Assembly (NCBI GenBank): GCA_947455145.1
Contig: CANGME010000021.1
Span: 1-53,657, forward strand
Source: Comamonadaceae bacterium
Lineage (GTDB): Bacteria > Pseudomonadota > Gammaproteobacteria > Burkholderiales > Burkholderiaceae_C
DNA length: 53,657 nt
Reading direction: 5' to 3'
Shown here: positions 8,555 through 17,550 of the stretch, piece after piece
How the letters are laid out: every line of letters starts with the position of its first letter
How positions within the stretch are numbered: position 1 is the first letter of the stretch
The notes under the pieces: generated by a model
The model's database searches: none
Told to the model about the DNA's origin: nothing
Seen by the model: the letters and a program-made list of their open reading frames with translations, nothing else
Position numbers and translations under genes: made by a program

Positions 8555-9109
8555 ATGAAAATCGCTCAAGAAATCCGCGCTGGCAACGTCATCATGCACG
8601 GCAAAGACCCCATGGTCGTCCTCAAGACCGAATACAGCCGCGGCGGGCGCAACTCCGCCACCGTGCGCATGAAGCTCAAAAGCCTGATCGCCAACTTCGG
8701 CACAGAAGTCGTCTTCAAGGCCGACGACAAGATCGACCAAGTCATCCTGGACAAAAAAGACTGCACCTACTCCTACTTTGCTGACCCGATGTATGTCTGC
8801 ATGGACGAAGAGTTCAACCAGTATGAAGTCGAGTCCGAGAACATGGGCGACGCCCTGAGCTACCTCGAAGACGGCATGGAAGTCGAAGTCGTGTTCTACG
8901 ACGGCAAAGCCATCTCGGTCGAGCTGCCCACCAGCGTGGTGCGCGAGATCACCTGGACCGAGCCCGCCGTCAAAGGCGACACCTCAGGCAAAGTCCTCAA
9001 GCCCGCCAAGATCGCCACCGGCTTTGAGATCGGCGTGCCAATTTTTGTAGCCCAAGGCGACAAGGTCGAGATCGACACCCGCACGGGTGAGTACCGCAAG
9101 CGGGTTTAA
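8555..9109 (+). CDS. efp: Elongation factor P (rhamnosylated-Arg type)
   Basis: A 184-residue EF-P with three OB/KOW-like beta domains: [13 protein letters not shown] at the N-terminus and the C-terminal signature [26 protein letters not shown]. The modified loop reads SRGGRNSA and the residue at position 32 is Arg, not Lys. This is the EarP-dependent class and agrees with earP just upstream. It promotes peptide bonds at consecutive prolines. I chose ATG 8555 because the family begins at this Met; the upstream in-frame GTG/ATG extension is not conserved. A strong terminator follows. Confidence 0.98.
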   Translation: MKIAQEIRAGNVIMHGKDPMVVLKTEYSRGGRNSATVRMKLKSLIANFGTEVVFKADDKIDQVILDKKDCTYSYFADPMYVCMDEEFNQYEVESENMGDALSYLEDGMEVEVVFYDGKAISVELPTSVVREITWTEPAVKGDTSGKVLKPAKIATGFEIGVPIFVAQGDKVEIDTRTGEYRKRV

Positions 9110-9145
9110 ACCCCAACTGGCTGGAGTGTTGCAACACCACTCCCC

Positions 9146-9174
9146 AAAAAAAGGCTCCCGAGGGAGCCTTTTTT
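9146..9174 (+). terminator. Rho-independent terminator after efp
   Basis: Stem GGCTCCC (9153-9159) and GGGAGCC (9162-9168) with a 2-base centre, preceded by seven A and followed by six T. The A and T runs extend the stem and make it bidirectional in principle. Confidence 0.9.
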
Positions 9175-9200
9175 ACGTTTGATCAAATAACACTCACGCT

Positions 9201-9244
9201 GGCGAAAACTCCGAGTCACCAGCTTTTCGCCCGCTTCAAGCGGG
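9201..9244 (+). promoter_or_regulatory. Structured leader upstream of the AMP-phosphorylase-like gene
   Basis: Two adjacent inverted repeats overlap: GGCGAAAA (9201-9208) with TTTTCGCC (9224-9231), and CCCGCTT (9230-9236) with AAGCGGG (9238-9244). They are mutually exclusive at bases 9230-9231. No T-run follows, so neither is a simple terminator. The rest of 9245-9365 shows no clear gene. A regulatory leader is possible but unproven. Confidence 0.25.
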
Positions 9245-9365
9245 TGCAGGTTGGTTACCGATCATTGCGCCTACGCGGTGGATTTTTAGAGCACCCCATA
9301 TCTAACCTTTCATTGTTAATCAAATAGCACGACTGCCTCTGCGAAATTCAGTGTAGGCTCTATTT

Positions 9366-10967
9366 ATGAGCACCCAAATTTCTGATCCCTCATGCACCGG
9401 CTCAAACCAAGGCAACGGCGTACCCAGCCCCGCCAAATTGGCCCTGCGACAAGTCCTGATCGACACCTACCACGAGAACGTGGCCTATATGCACCGCGAC
9501 TGCGAGGTGTACCGGGCCGAGGGCTTCAAAGCCCTCTCCAAGGTGGAAGTCAAAGCCAATGGCAATATCATCTTGGCCACACTGAACGTGGTGGAAGACG
9601 CGTCCATCGTGGCCTGTGGCGAGTTGGGCCTGTCGATGGATGCGTTCGCCCGCATGGGCGTGGCAGACGGCCACCCCGCCACAGTAGCGCAGGCCGAGCC
9701 GCCCGAATCCATGGGTGCGCTGAACCGCAAAATTAACGGCGAGCGACTAGATCAAGACGACTTTCGCGCCATCGTGCGCGACATTGCCGAGCACCACTAC
9801 TCCAAGATCGAACTCACCGCCTTTGTGGTGGCCACCAACCGCGATGAGCTAGACCGTGAAGAGGTGTACTTCCTGACGCAAGCCATGGTGGATGCCGGTC
9901 AGCGGCTGAATTGGCAAGAGCCGCTGGTGGTGGACAAGCATTGCATTGGCGGCATTCCCGGCAACCGCACTTCCATGCTGCTGGTGCCCATCGTGGCGGC
10001 GCACGGCATTTTGTGCCCCAAGACATCGTCACGTGCCATCACCTCACCCGCAGGCACCGCCGACACCATGGAGGTGTTGGCCAATGTGGAGTTGCCCATG
10101 GCGCAACTGCTAGACATTGTGCGCACCCACCGGGGCTGCTTGGCCTGGGGTGGAACGGCCAATTTATCACCAGCGGATGACGTGTTGATTTCGGTGGAGC
10201 GCCCGCTGTCGCTCGATTCGCAAGGGCAGATGGTGGCGTCTATTTTGTCCAAAAAAATCGCGGCGGGCTCGACCCATTTGGTGCTGGACATCCCCATCGG
10301 CCCCTCGGCCAAGGTGCGTTCCATGCCCGATGCGCAGCGACTGCGTCGCCTGTTTGAGTACGTGGCCAAGCGCATGCGCTTGACACTGGATGTCGTCATC
10401 ACCGATGGCCGCCAGCCCATTGGTTTTGGCATTGGCCCGGTGCTGGAGGCGCGCGACGTGATGCGCGTGCTGGAGAACGACCCCCTCGCCCCCAATGACC
10501 TGCGGCAAAAGGCCTTGCGTCTGGCGGGTCGCATGATCGAGTCCGACCCCGACGTGCGCGGCGGCGACGGCTTTGCCATGGCGCGCGACATCCTCGACTC
10601 AGGCCGCGCGCTGGCGAAGATGAACGACATCATCCGCGCGCAAGGCGGCAAGACCTTTGACTACAAAAACCCGGAACTCGGTACGTTGAGTTTTGAAATT
10701 CATGCGCCAAAAGCCGGTGTGGTTTGCAGCATCGACAACCTGCAACTCGCCCGCATTGCCCGCTTTGCCGGTGCACCCAAGGTGGCCAATGCAGGGGTGG
10801 ATTTGATGTGCAAATTGGGCGATGAGGTGGCGGCGGGCACGGTGCTGTACCGTGTGCATGCGGGCTTTGCCGCTGATCTGGAATTTGCCCGCCAGGCCTG
10901 TCAAAAATCAACCGGCTACGTGATTGGCCGTGCCGAAGATGTGTCCCATGTTTTTGTGGAATTTTGA
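9366..10967 (+). CDS. AMP phosphorylase / thymidine phosphorylase-like enzyme (long form)
   Basis: A 533-residue member of the nucleoside phosphorylase family II. About 95 N-terminal residues precede the thymidine-phosphorylase-like core, as in archaeal AMP phosphorylase (about 500 residues) and unlike E. coli DeoA (440). Core motifs visible are [24 protein letters not shown] (phosphate site), [32 protein letters not shown] and [11 protein letters not shown]. The archaeal enzyme phosphorolyses NMPs to base plus ribose 1,5-bisphosphate. Bacterial long homologues are usually annotated only as thymidine phosphorylase, so the substrate here is open. The stop overlaps the next start (TGATG). ATG 9366 has no strong ribosome binding site. 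Confidence 0.88.
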   Translation: MSTQISDPSCTGSNQGNGVPSPAKLALRQVLIDTYHENVAYMHRDCEVYRAEGFKALSKVEVKANGNIILATLNVVEDASIVACGELGLSMDAFARMGVADGHPATVAQAEPPESMGALNRKINGERLDQDDFRAIVRDIAEHHYSKIELTAFVVATNRDELDREEVYFLTQAMVDAGQRLNWQEPLVVDKHCIGGIPGNRTSMLLVPIVAAHGILCPKTSSRAITSPAGTADTMEVLANVELPMAQLLDIVRTHRGCLAWGGTANLSPADDVLISVERPLSLDSQGQMVASILSKKIAAGSTHLVLDIPIGPSAKVRSMPDAQRLRRLFEYVAKRMRLTLDVVITDGRQPIGFGIGPVLEARDVMRVLENDPLAPNDLRQKALRLAGRMIESDPDVRGGDGFAMARDILDSGRALAKMNDIIRAQGGKTFDYKNPELGTLSFEIHAPKAGVVCSIDNLQLARIARFAGAPKVANAGVDLMCKLGDEVAAGTVLYRVHAGFAADLEFARQACQKSTGYVIGRAEDVSHVFVEF

Positions 10968-11881
10968 TGACACTCATGACCAGCAACACCATGCTCATTT
11001 ACTTTGAAGAAGACCAGGCCGCCGCCGCCCGCTTGGCCCAAGCAGCCGCCCTGACGCTGGCCCCCATTCATCGTCACCATTTCCCGGATGGAGAGATCAA
11101 ACTGCGCCTGCCTGTACCACTGCCCGGCAAGGTCGTGCTGCTGCGCTCACTCCATCAACCCAACGAAAAGTTGGTGGAACTGCTGCTAACGGCCAGCACG
11201 GCGCGCACGTTGGGTGTCACGCATCTCACTTTGGTGGCCCCCTATCTGGCTTATATGCGCCAAGACATTGCTTTCCAGCCCGGAGAAGCCGTGAGCCAGC
11301 GCATCATTGGACGCTTTTTAGCTGGGCTGTTTGACGCCGTCATCACGGTGGACCCACACCTGCACCGCGTCGCCACATTGCAAGAGGCAATCCCCACCGG
11401 CGACGCCATCGTGCTCAGCGGCGCGCCCCTGCTGGCCGACCTTATCAACCAGCGCCGCCAGCAGCCCCTGCTGGTCGGCCCGGACGAAGAGTCTGCGCAG
11501 TGGGTGGCCCAAGCCGCCGCGCGGCACGGCTTTGACTACGCCGTGTGCCGCAAAGTACGCAATGGCGACCGGGACGTCGTGATCGAACTCCCCGCTACAC
11601 CTGTGGCAGGGCGCGCCGTGGTGTTGTTGGACGACGTGGCCAGCAGCGGCCACACCCTGGCCCAAGCCGCCCGCGCGCTGCTGGCCGCCGGTGCGGCCAC
11701 GGTCGATGTGGCTGTGACCCACGCCCTATTTGCTGAGGGCGCTATGCAACTCATCAAAGAGGCAGGCGTCAATGAGATCTGGAGCACCGACTGCATCCCT
11801 CACCCGAGCAACACCGTTGAGATGGCTCCACTGGTGGCCGCCGCCTTATTACAAAAATCAAACCTGGGAGACAGCACATGA
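10967..11881 (+). CDS. Ribose-phosphate pyrophosphokinase-like protein
   Basis: A 304-residue PRPP-synthetase family protein of two phosphoribosyltransferase-fold halves. It has the HHFPDGEIKLRL start, VAPYLAYMRQDIAFQPGEAVS (flexible loop plus ATP region), DPHLHR metal/ATP motif and the PRPP loop VVLLDDVASSGHTL. The housekeeping Prs is about 315 residues and much more strictly conserved, so this is probably a paralogue dedicated to its neighbours. It overlaps the phosphorylase stop by one base and the LOG gene by four (ATGA). I infer that it works on the ribose phosphate made by the flanking enzymes. An alternative ATG lies at 10976. Confidence 0.88.
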   Translation: MTLMTSNTMLIYFEEDQAAAARLAQAAALTLAPIHRHHFPDGEIKLRLPVPLPGKVVLLRSLHQPNEKLVELLLTASTARTLGVTHLTLVAPYLAYMRQDIAFQPGEAVSQRIIGRFLAGLFDAVITVDPHLHRVATLQEAIPTGDAIVLSGAPLLADLINQRRQQPLLVGPDEESAQWVAQAAARHGFDYAVCRKVRNGDRDVVIELPATPVAGRAVVLLDDVASSGHTLAQAARALLAAGAATVDVAVTHALFAEGAMQLIKEAGVNEIWSTDCIPHPSNTVEMAPLVAAALLQKSNLGDST

Positions 11882-12741
11882 AAACACCAAGCGACCTCAA
11901 TGAACGCACCCTGGCCGACAGCTGGGCCGACCTTAAAACGCATGCCGATGCGGGCTTGAAACTGGAGGGTGATGCCTATCGCATCGCCTTTGCCGACCCC
12001 GAGTTTTTGTTGCGCCGTGAAACCCGTGCCATACGCCTGCAACTTGAAATGCTCAAGCCCGAGCTGGATCAACAGGCCCTGGGTATTGAGAACACCATCG
12101 TGGTGTTTGGCAGTGCCCGATTTTTGCCGCCCGATGAAGCTCAGAAGCGATTGGAGTTGTCGCAAAAGAGTGGCGATGCGCAGGCCCTGAAACTGGCCGA
12201 GCGCGAAGTGCGCAACGCCCACTACTACGAGCAGGCCCGCCAATTTGGCCGCATTGTTGCGGCGCATAGCGCTGCGCTGGCGCACAAAGACAAAATGTTC
12301 ATCTCCACCGGTGGTGGCCCCGGCATCATGGAAGCCGCCAACCGGGGCGCGCATGACCTGGGCGCGCTCAACATCGGGCTCAACATCGCCCTGCCCTTTG
12401 AGCAATCAGGCAACCCCTACATCTCACCCGAGTTGAACTTCAAGTTCCACTACTTTGCCATCCGCAAAATGCACTTCATGATGCGCGCCAAAGCCTTGGT
12501 GGCCTTCCCCGGCGGCTTTGGCACGCTGGATGAGTTGTTTGAGATTCTCACACTGGTGCAGACCGGCAAGTCAGAACCCGTGCCCATCGTGTTGTTCGGC
12601 TCCAGCTACTGGAAACGCCTGGTCAACTTTGAGGTACTGGTCGAAGAAGGCGTCATCTCGCCCGACGACCTCAAACTGTTCGTGTTCGTCGATGAACCCC
12701 AGGCCGCATGGGATGCGATTCGGAATTTTTATCGGCTTTGA
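11878..12741 (+). CDS. LOG family protein (nucleotide 5'-monophosphate phosphoribohydrolase)
   Basis: A 287-residue Rossmann-like LOG protein, the longer type II form. Motifs are VVFGSARF near residue 80, STGGGPGIMEAANRGA, and the family hallmark FPGGFGTLDELFE (PGGxGTxxE). LOG proteins hydrolyse NMPs, often AMP, to free base and ribose 5-phosphate; cytokinin activation is one use. As third gene of an ATGA-coupled operon with an AMP-phosphorylase-like enzyme and a PRPP-synthetase-like enzyme, a role in recycling nucleoside monophosphates through ribose phosphate is likely (inference). The next gene is convergent 25 bases away. Confidence 0.9.
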   Translation: MKTPSDLNERTLADSWADLKTHADAGLKLEGDAYRIAFADPEFLLRRETRAIRLQLEMLKPELDQQALGIENTIVVFGSARFLPPDEAQKRLELSQKSGDAQALKLAEREVRNAHYYEQARQFGRIVAAHSAALAHKDKMFISTGGGPGIMEAANRGAHDLGALNIGLNIALPFEQSGNPYISPELNFKFHYFAIRKMHFMMRAKALVAFPGGFGTLDELFEILTLVQTGKSEPVPIVLFGSSYWKRLVNFEVLVEEGVISPDDLKLFVFVDEPQAAWDAIRNFYRL

Positions 12742-12766
12742 CTCAACACCCCCGTCAATGTACAAC

Positions 12767-14341
12767 TCAGTGCATGACACCCTGCTCCCATTGCTTCATC
12801 AGCGCCAAACCCTCCACAAAACTCGGGGCTGTACCAAAAACATAGTGATCGGGGCGAACGACAGCAACGGATGCACCGTGCTGTGCAAACCAGTCTGCGA
12901 GCAGGCTTTGCGTCTCGGAGATGGCGTGCGGCGCATGGTCTTCAAGCTTGCCACGCTGCGTCAATTCGACGACCTTGGCCCCCACACGCTGCGCACTGGC
13001 CTGATAGCGAGCGCGCAGTGAATCATCCAGCGTGCCATGGATGAGCACGAGACAACGGCTGCCGACCCAGTCATCCAACCGTCCGACGTATTGATCAGCA
13101 TGGATGATGGGCTGAGGAAAGATCGTGCCTGCCGCGTTGGTGCCCTTGGCGATGAGTCCCGCGCTCAGGCCCGGAATCATGTTTTGTCGGTAAACCGTTT
13201 TCACTTCACCGCCTTGCGCCGCACGCAAAGCCGTGTCTCTCTCGCGTGCCTTGACGGGGTCACGTTCGCAAATAACCCGTCCCAGCTCAAGAGCGGTCCG
13301 CGTGGTTTGCCTCACATGCGGGCAACGTTCTTCAAAGTAGGTGTCGAGCAATTGGCCAGGGGATTCGCCGTTGATGACGCGCACCAGTTTCCACGCCAGG
13401 TTGTGGGCGTCGCGCAGGCCTTGCACCATGCCCTGGGCCATGAAGGGCGGGGTCATGTGGGCCGCATCGCCCGCCAAAAATGTCCGGCCTTGGCGCCAGG
13501 CTTGGGCCAGCAATCCGTGAAAACGATAAGCCGCTCGCCGCATGAGTTTGACCTCGCCCGGCTTGACCCAGCGACTCAGCAGCGGCCAAAGCTCAGCGTC
13601 TGGAAATTCAGCCTCAACACTGTCCCCGGGATTGAGCATGATCTCCCAGCGGCGATGCCCGCCCGATCCGACCACAAAGGTTGCCGGGCGAGCCGCTTCG
13701 CAGTATTGAACCTGGGTTTGGGGCAGGCGGGCCAGCAACTCGTCAGGCACAAGCGCATCAACCACAAGCCACGGCTCATCGAAACCCAGGTCTTCAAGCG
13801 CAATGCCCAGGCGCTTGCGAATCGGGCTGGCACCACCGTCACACGCGACCACGTATTGCGCTGTAAAACGAACCGGCTGCGGATGCCCCTTAAGACGAAC
13901 ATCAAGCCATGCACTTGCCTCATCCTGTCCAGAGTCAAGAACATCGGCCTCGGTATAGAACTTGACGGTGTCCAGCTCGCTCAGCCGAGCACGGATCACG
14001 CGCTCGAATGCGGGCTGATTGAAAACATAGTTGGGTGACCAGCCCAGAGGATGGGGCTCGGGTTGCGTATCGAGTCGTTTGATCAGTTGGCCGTCCATGC
14101 CCAGGTATTCGCTTGGCATGTACGCGCCGAGGCACGGAGCCATGGCGTCCGCCAGTCCCAGCTCTTGAACAATGCGCATGGCCTCGTGGTCCAACCCAAT
14201 GGCGCGCGGCAAGGGGTAGAGGTCTGGCAGGCGATCAAAAACAGCCACCTTGATGCCGCGCTGACCGAGCAAGGCCGCCAGGGTCGCACCTGTGGGGCCC
14301 ATGCCGCTGATGAGGACATCGACATGGGCAACTATTGTCAT
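12767..14341 (-). CDS. FAD-dependent aromatic hydroxylase, MhpA-like
   Basis: A 524-residue class A flavoprotein monooxygenase similar to 3-(3-hydroxyphenyl)propionate hydroxylase. It has the dinucleotide fold VLISGMGPTGATLAALL, the DG motif CDGGASPIRKRLG, the FAD ribityl motif FLAGDAAHMTPPFMAQGM, and a thioredoxin-like C-terminal domain. Such enzymes ortho-hydroxylate a phenolic ring using NAD(P)H and oxygen to give a catechol. It is the last gene of a six-gene minus-strand operon, 15 bases after the dioxygenase-like VOC gene. This supports hydroxylation followed by ring cleavage, but the real substrate is unknown. Confidence 0.88.
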   Translation of the reverse strand: MTIVAHVDVLISGMGPTGATLAALLGQRGIKVAVFDRLPDLYPLPRAIGLDHEAMRIVQELGLADAMAPCLGAYMPSEYLGMDGQLIKRLDTQPEPHPLGWSPNYVFNQPAFERVIRARLSELDTVKFYTEADVLDSGQDEASAWLDVRLKGHPQPVRFTAQYVVACDGGASPIRKRLGIALEDLGFDEPWLVVDALVPDELLARLPQTQVQYCEAARPATFVVGSGGHRRWEIMLNPGDSVEAEFPDAELWPLLSRWVKPGEVKLMRRAAYRFHGLLAQAWRQGRTFLAGDAAHMTPPFMAQGMVQGLRDAHNLAWKLVRVINGESPGQLLDTYFEERCPHVRQTTRTALELGRVICERDPVKARERDTALRAAQGGEVKTVYRQNMIPGLSAGLIAKGTNAAGTIFPQPIIHADQYVGRLDDWVGSRCLVLIHGTLDDSLRARYQASAQRVGAKVVELTQRGKLEDHAPHAISETQSLLADWFAQHGASVAVVRPDHYVFGTAPSFVEGLALMKQWEQGVMH

Positions 14342-14356
14342 GTTTTACGGCCAGCT

Positions 14357-14896
14357 TCAGTTGCGCTGCTTGAATTGCGCTTGCCAAGCTTCAACTGGCA
14401 TGAAGGTGGGGTCGGCTCTGACGATCTTTTCTGTTTCAGCCCAGATCGCCTCGTCGGTCTTGTCCAAGTCTAGCGGGTCACCATGAGGTTGTGCCACGTA
14501 CCAAGGCGTGTCCAAGTAAACCTCGACGGTATTCTCTTCCGGGTCCATGAAGTAGATGGACATGGCATTGCCGTGGTTGAGGCCGCGCATCTTGGTCGCC
14601 CCCAAGCTCAGCGCCCGGGTGCGGGCTTCACGCAGGTGATCCAGCGTGTCCACCATGAACGAGATTTGCATGACGGTGCTGGGCGTTCCAGCAGGTCTGT
14701 TTTGTGCCAACACCAGTTGGTGATGCTGTTGCGGTATGGCGCTCATGAAAGCCAGCATGTAGGGGAAGCTGGAGCCGGGGCCTTTGTCGGTCACGTGCAT
14801 ACCAAAGACATGCGTGTAAAAGTCGATCATCTTGTCGATGTCGGTACAGGCGATGCCCATGTGGGACAGGTTGGGGGCGTAGGTAGGTGAGCTCAT
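14357..14896 (-). CDS. VOC superfamily protein, extradiol dioxygenase-like
   Basis: A 179-residue vicinal-oxygen-chelate protein with two beta-alpha-beta-beta-beta modules. Candidate metal ligands are His12 (LSHMGIACTDID), a His in QQHHQLVLA and Glu in ENTVEVYLDTPWY, the order seen in type I extradiol dioxygenases and related VOC enzymes. A short C-terminal tail rich in acidic and aromatic residues follows. Lying between a hydroxylase and a quinone-reductase-like gene, it may cleave a catechol ring. It is shorter than classical two-domain extradiol enzymes (about 300), so a different VOC reaction is also possible. Confidence 0.82.
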   Translation of the reverse strand: MSSPTYAPNLSHMGIACTDIDKMIDFYTHVFGMHVTDKGPGSSFPYMLAFMSAIPQQHHQLVLAQNRPAGTPSTVMQISFMVDTLDHLREARTRALSLGATKMRGLNHGNAMSIYFMDPEENTVEVYLDTPWYVAQPHGDPLDLDKTDEAIWAETEKIVRADPTFMPVEAWQAQFKQRN

Positions 14897-14906
14897 CGGG
14901 CGTCTT

Positions 14907-15905
14907 TCAGTTGGGGCAAGGTTTGATCACAATTTTTCCGAGGCTTTGACCTTGATCTAGCAAGATGTGGGCCTTGGCAATGTCTGTCATTGTCATTTCT
15001 TGCACAGGAATGGGCCGCACGCGACCGCTGGCCATGAGGTCGATGGCCGCTTGCATCAAACCTCGGCGCACCGCGCTGTGCTCATCAAAAGTGTGCATGG
15101 AGAAGGTTCGCACGGCCAGGCTTTTGCCCAATAAGGAGCGTAGCGTCTGAAACACATCGGTCGCGGGTGCGCCCTGCACGATGTTGTAGGACACGACCAT
15201 GCCCAAGGGTGCGAGGCAGTGCAGACAGGCGATGAGCGACTCCGCGCCCACATGGTCAAAGGCGATGTCCACACCCCGCCCACCCGTGCACGCCATCACC
15301 TCTTGCTGCATGGCGGCGGGCTCACGGTTCACGAGGTGCGTGATGCCGTTGTTGCGGGCGAACTCAGCTTTCTCTGGTGTAGAGGCCGTGCCAATCACCT
15401 GCATGCCCCGAGCCAGCGCCACTTGCGTGAGTGCACACGCCACACCCCCTGCCGCGCCTGGGATCAGGATGGACTTGGCTTGGTCGTTGGCCGCACTTCT
15501 GAGCAAGGCCAAGGCCAGTTGAAAATTGGGGAGGCCAACGGCCGCTGCGGGTGCAATAGCGTCGGGCAGAACAAACACCGCTGCCGCTGGCACGCAGATG
15601 TACTCGCTGTAGCAGCCACCGCGTGTGGCCAACTCCCTGGCGCTGACCAGCACACGCTGCCCCTCTATCGATGGATCAACCCCTGGCCCGATGCGATCCA
15701 CCACGCCCGCCATCTCTGATCCAGGAATGGTCGGCAAGTTCGGCATCCACTTGTAAGTGCCTTTGCGGATTAGCACGTCCGCCCGCCCAACACCAATGGC
15801 CTGCGCCTTCACCCGCACCTCACCCGCACTCGGCTGTGGATCGGGCAGGTGAATAAGCTCCAGCACTTCGGGGCCGCCGGTCTGGCGAATCTGGATGGCG
15901 CGCAT
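14907..15905 (-). CDS. Zinc-type alcohol dehydrogenase/quinone oxidoreductase family protein
   Basis: A 332-residue MDR-superfamily protein beginning MRAIQIRQTGGPEVLEL, typical of the NADPH:quinone reductase branch. The cofactor motif is LIPGAAGGVACALTQVALARG. The catalytic zinc ligands of true alcohol dehydrogenases are not evident, so it probably reduces a quinone, enone or enal. In the operon it could act on a ring-cleavage or side-chain intermediate (inference). Gaps to neighbours are 10 and 15 bases. Confidence 0.87.
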   Translation of the reverse strand: MRAIQIRQTGGPEVLELIHLPDPQPSAGEVRVKAQAIGVGRADVLIRKGTYKWMPNLPTIPGSEMAGVVDRIGPGVDPSIEGQRVLVSARELATRGGCYSEYICVPAAAVFVLPDAIAPAAAVGLPNFQLALALLRSAANDQAKSILIPGAAGGVACALTQVALARGMQVIGTASTPEKAEFARNNGITHLVNREPAAMQQEVMACTGGRGVDIAFDHVGAESLIACLHCLAPLGMVVSYNIVQGAPATDVFQTLRSLLGKSLAVRTFSMHTFDEHSAVRRGLMQAAIDLMASGRVRPIPVQEMTMTDIAKAHILLDQGQSLGKIVIKPCPN

Positions 15906-15920
15906 GGTTTTCTTACTGCT

Positions 15921-16499
15921 TTAGCGCTGTCCGTCGTGGACTGCGACGTTTTCCCGCGTCAATCCGCCCAAGCGGGAGTGGATGCGACCCCCCGTGCCCA
16001 TGACCAGTGCAAACAAAATTTCATCGGGGCGTGGCGCGTCCTGTATACCCACTTCCATCGCGTTGTAGTGGCTGCGCACATAAGAGGCATGGATGTAGTG
16101 CAAGGGAACCATCAAGCGGTAGCCGGTCGCGGCCACCGCCTTGGCTGCGGGCACCATGGCCTTGGGCTCACCCAGCACGGCGCGCATGGCCCAACCACCG
16201 GCCTCGTGCCATACCGCCCCATGCTCCAGCTCACCGTTGACGCCGACGATGGCCGCCTTGCTATAGACCTCGACATTGGCCTTGCCCAAGGTGTCCACCA
16301 ACTCCTGGGCCAAGGTGCTGCCCAGGGTGCGCAGCTCGGCCATAAAGGGCATCAGATTTTCTTCATAGCGCCCGGCGTAGGGGTTTTTGATCACCGCGCA
16401 CGCAGCCGCGAGTTTGAGTGGCGTGGCCGCCACCGGCCCGCCCTCGTGGTAAATGGTTTCGATGGTCAGGCTGCGTTTGCGGATTTGAATCAATGACAT
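15921..16499 (-). CDS. DUF1185 family protein (annotated 'amino acid synthesis')
   Basis: A 192-residue protein starting MSLIQIRKRSLTIETIYHEGG, matching the DUF1185 family known structurally from Bordetella. Conserved-looking stretches are KNPYAGRYEENLMPFM, VNGELEHGAVWHEAGGWAMR and PLHYIHASYVRSHYNAMEVG. Biochemical function is unknown to me; the database name 'amino acid synthesis' is not evidence. The ATG at 16499 is chosen because the family starts there. It sits inside a catabolic-looking operon between a Bug receptor and an oxidoreductase, which suggests a catabolic or accessory role. Confidence 0.85.
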   Translation of the reverse strand: MSLIQIRKRSLTIETIYHEGGPVAATPLKLAAACAVIKNPYAGRYEENLMPFMAELRTLGSTLAQELVDTLGKANVEVYSKAAIVGVNGELEHGAVWHEAGGWAMRAVLGEPKAMVPAAKAVAATGYRLMVPLHYIHASYVRSHYNAMEVGIQDAPRPDEILFALVMGTGGRIHSRLGGLTRENVAVHDGQR

Positions 16500-16506
16500 G
16501 CTTGTC

Positions 16507-17475
16507 TCACTGCTTGGGGATGTTGGTTTCGGTGACCAGCTTGCTCCAGCGCTGGAGTTCGTTAGCAACCATAGTTTTCATTTCTTCGGGTGTGCTGCCT
16601 TTGGCCTCGCCGCCCATGTCCTTGAGCCGGTCGCGCACCACCGGTTGCTGCAGTGCTTTGAGGATCTCGGTATTGAGTCGCTCGATGATGGGGCGCGCCA
16701 CACCCGCAGGGGCCATGAAACCCGCCCAGGAGCGGGCGTCGTACCCGGCAACCCCTTGTTCAGCCACGGTCGGCACCTCCGGCATTTCTGGCCAACGCTG
16801 GGGGCCTGTCACAGCAATCGCGCGCAGCTTGCCCGCTTTGATGTTGGCCAAGGCAGCGGTAGGTGGCACGACGACCATCGGCACATCCCCAGCCAGCAAA
16901 GCAGTCAGCGAGGCGGCATCGCCCCGGTAAGGAATATGCACGAGATCGGTCTTGCTGAGCTTGGCCAACAACTCACCCGCCAGATGGTGGGTGGAGCCAA
17001 TGCCCGCCGTGCCATAGGCCAGTTGGTTCGGTTTGAGCCTGGCCTCTGCCAAGACTTGCGTCAAAGTTTTGAAGGGCGAATCGGCTCTAACCACCCAGAG
17101 AAAGGGGAAGTAGGTGACGGTTGAGATCATCTCAAAGTCATCCACCGTTTTGTAGCTGAGTTCCTTGTAAACCGCCCCCGCGACCGCATGCCCGCCCGTG
17201 GCCAGCAGCAAGGTATAGCCATCGGGCTTGGCGCGTGACACACTGGCCGCAGCGATATTGCCCCCGGCACCGGTTTGGGCTTCGACAATGAAAGACTGCC
17301 CCAGGCTTTTGCCCATCTCCGCACTGACCACACGGGCAATGGTATCGGCATTGCCACCTGCCGCAAAGCCCTGGACGATTTTGATGGGGCGCTCGGGGTA
17401 GCTTTGCGCAGCCGCCAGTGCCGCGCTCAACCCCAGAACAATGAAACAAAGGCACTTTGATAGCTTGATCCGCAT
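16507..17475 (-). CDS. Bug-family (tripartite tricarboxylate transporter) substrate-binding protein
   Basis: A 322-residue periplasmic receptor with signal peptide (LCFIVLGLSAALAAAQS) followed by the Bug signature SYPERPIKIVQGFAAGGNADTIARVV. The binding-loop motif of the family is YGTAGIGSTHHLAGELL. AGGAG lies 6 bases before the second in-frame ATG (17475) but directly abuts the first (17481), so 17475 is the better start. No TctA/TctB membrane genes are nearby, as is common for Bug orphans. Expected to capture the operon's carboxylate substrate and hand it to a shared permease (inference). Confidence 0.92.
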   Translation of the reverse strand: MRIKLSKCLCFIVLGLSAALAAAQSYPERPIKIVQGFAAGGNADTIARVVSAEMGKSLGQSFIVEAQTGAGGNIAAASVSRAKPDGYTLLLATGGHAVAGAVYKELSYKTVDDFEMISTVTYFPFLWVVRADSPFKTLTQVLAEARLKPNQLAYGTAGIGSTHHLAGELLAKLSKTDLVHIPYRGDAASLTALLAGDVPMVVVPPTAALANIKAGKLRAIAVTGPQRWPEMPEVPTVAEQGVAGYDARSWAGFMAPAGVARPIIERLNTEILKALQQPVVRDRLKDMGGEAKGSTPEEMKTMVANELQRWSKLVTETNIPKQ

Positions 17476-17550
17476 GGTCATCTCCTGTGATGGCTTTTGT
17501 GTGGAGAAATCGCGCGGATCAGCCTGACCCGCGCCATGGTCGAGAACGGT

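Noticed and set aside
9330-9345. TTGTTAATCAA near the phosphorylase gene as an FNR box
   Set aside because: The two half sites lack the required four-base spacer, so it does not fit the FNR pattern.
13037-14038. Long open frame of 333 codons on the plus strand
   Set aside because: It is antisense to the MhpA-like hydroxylase, whose FAD motifs are unmistakable; the peptide has no domain features.
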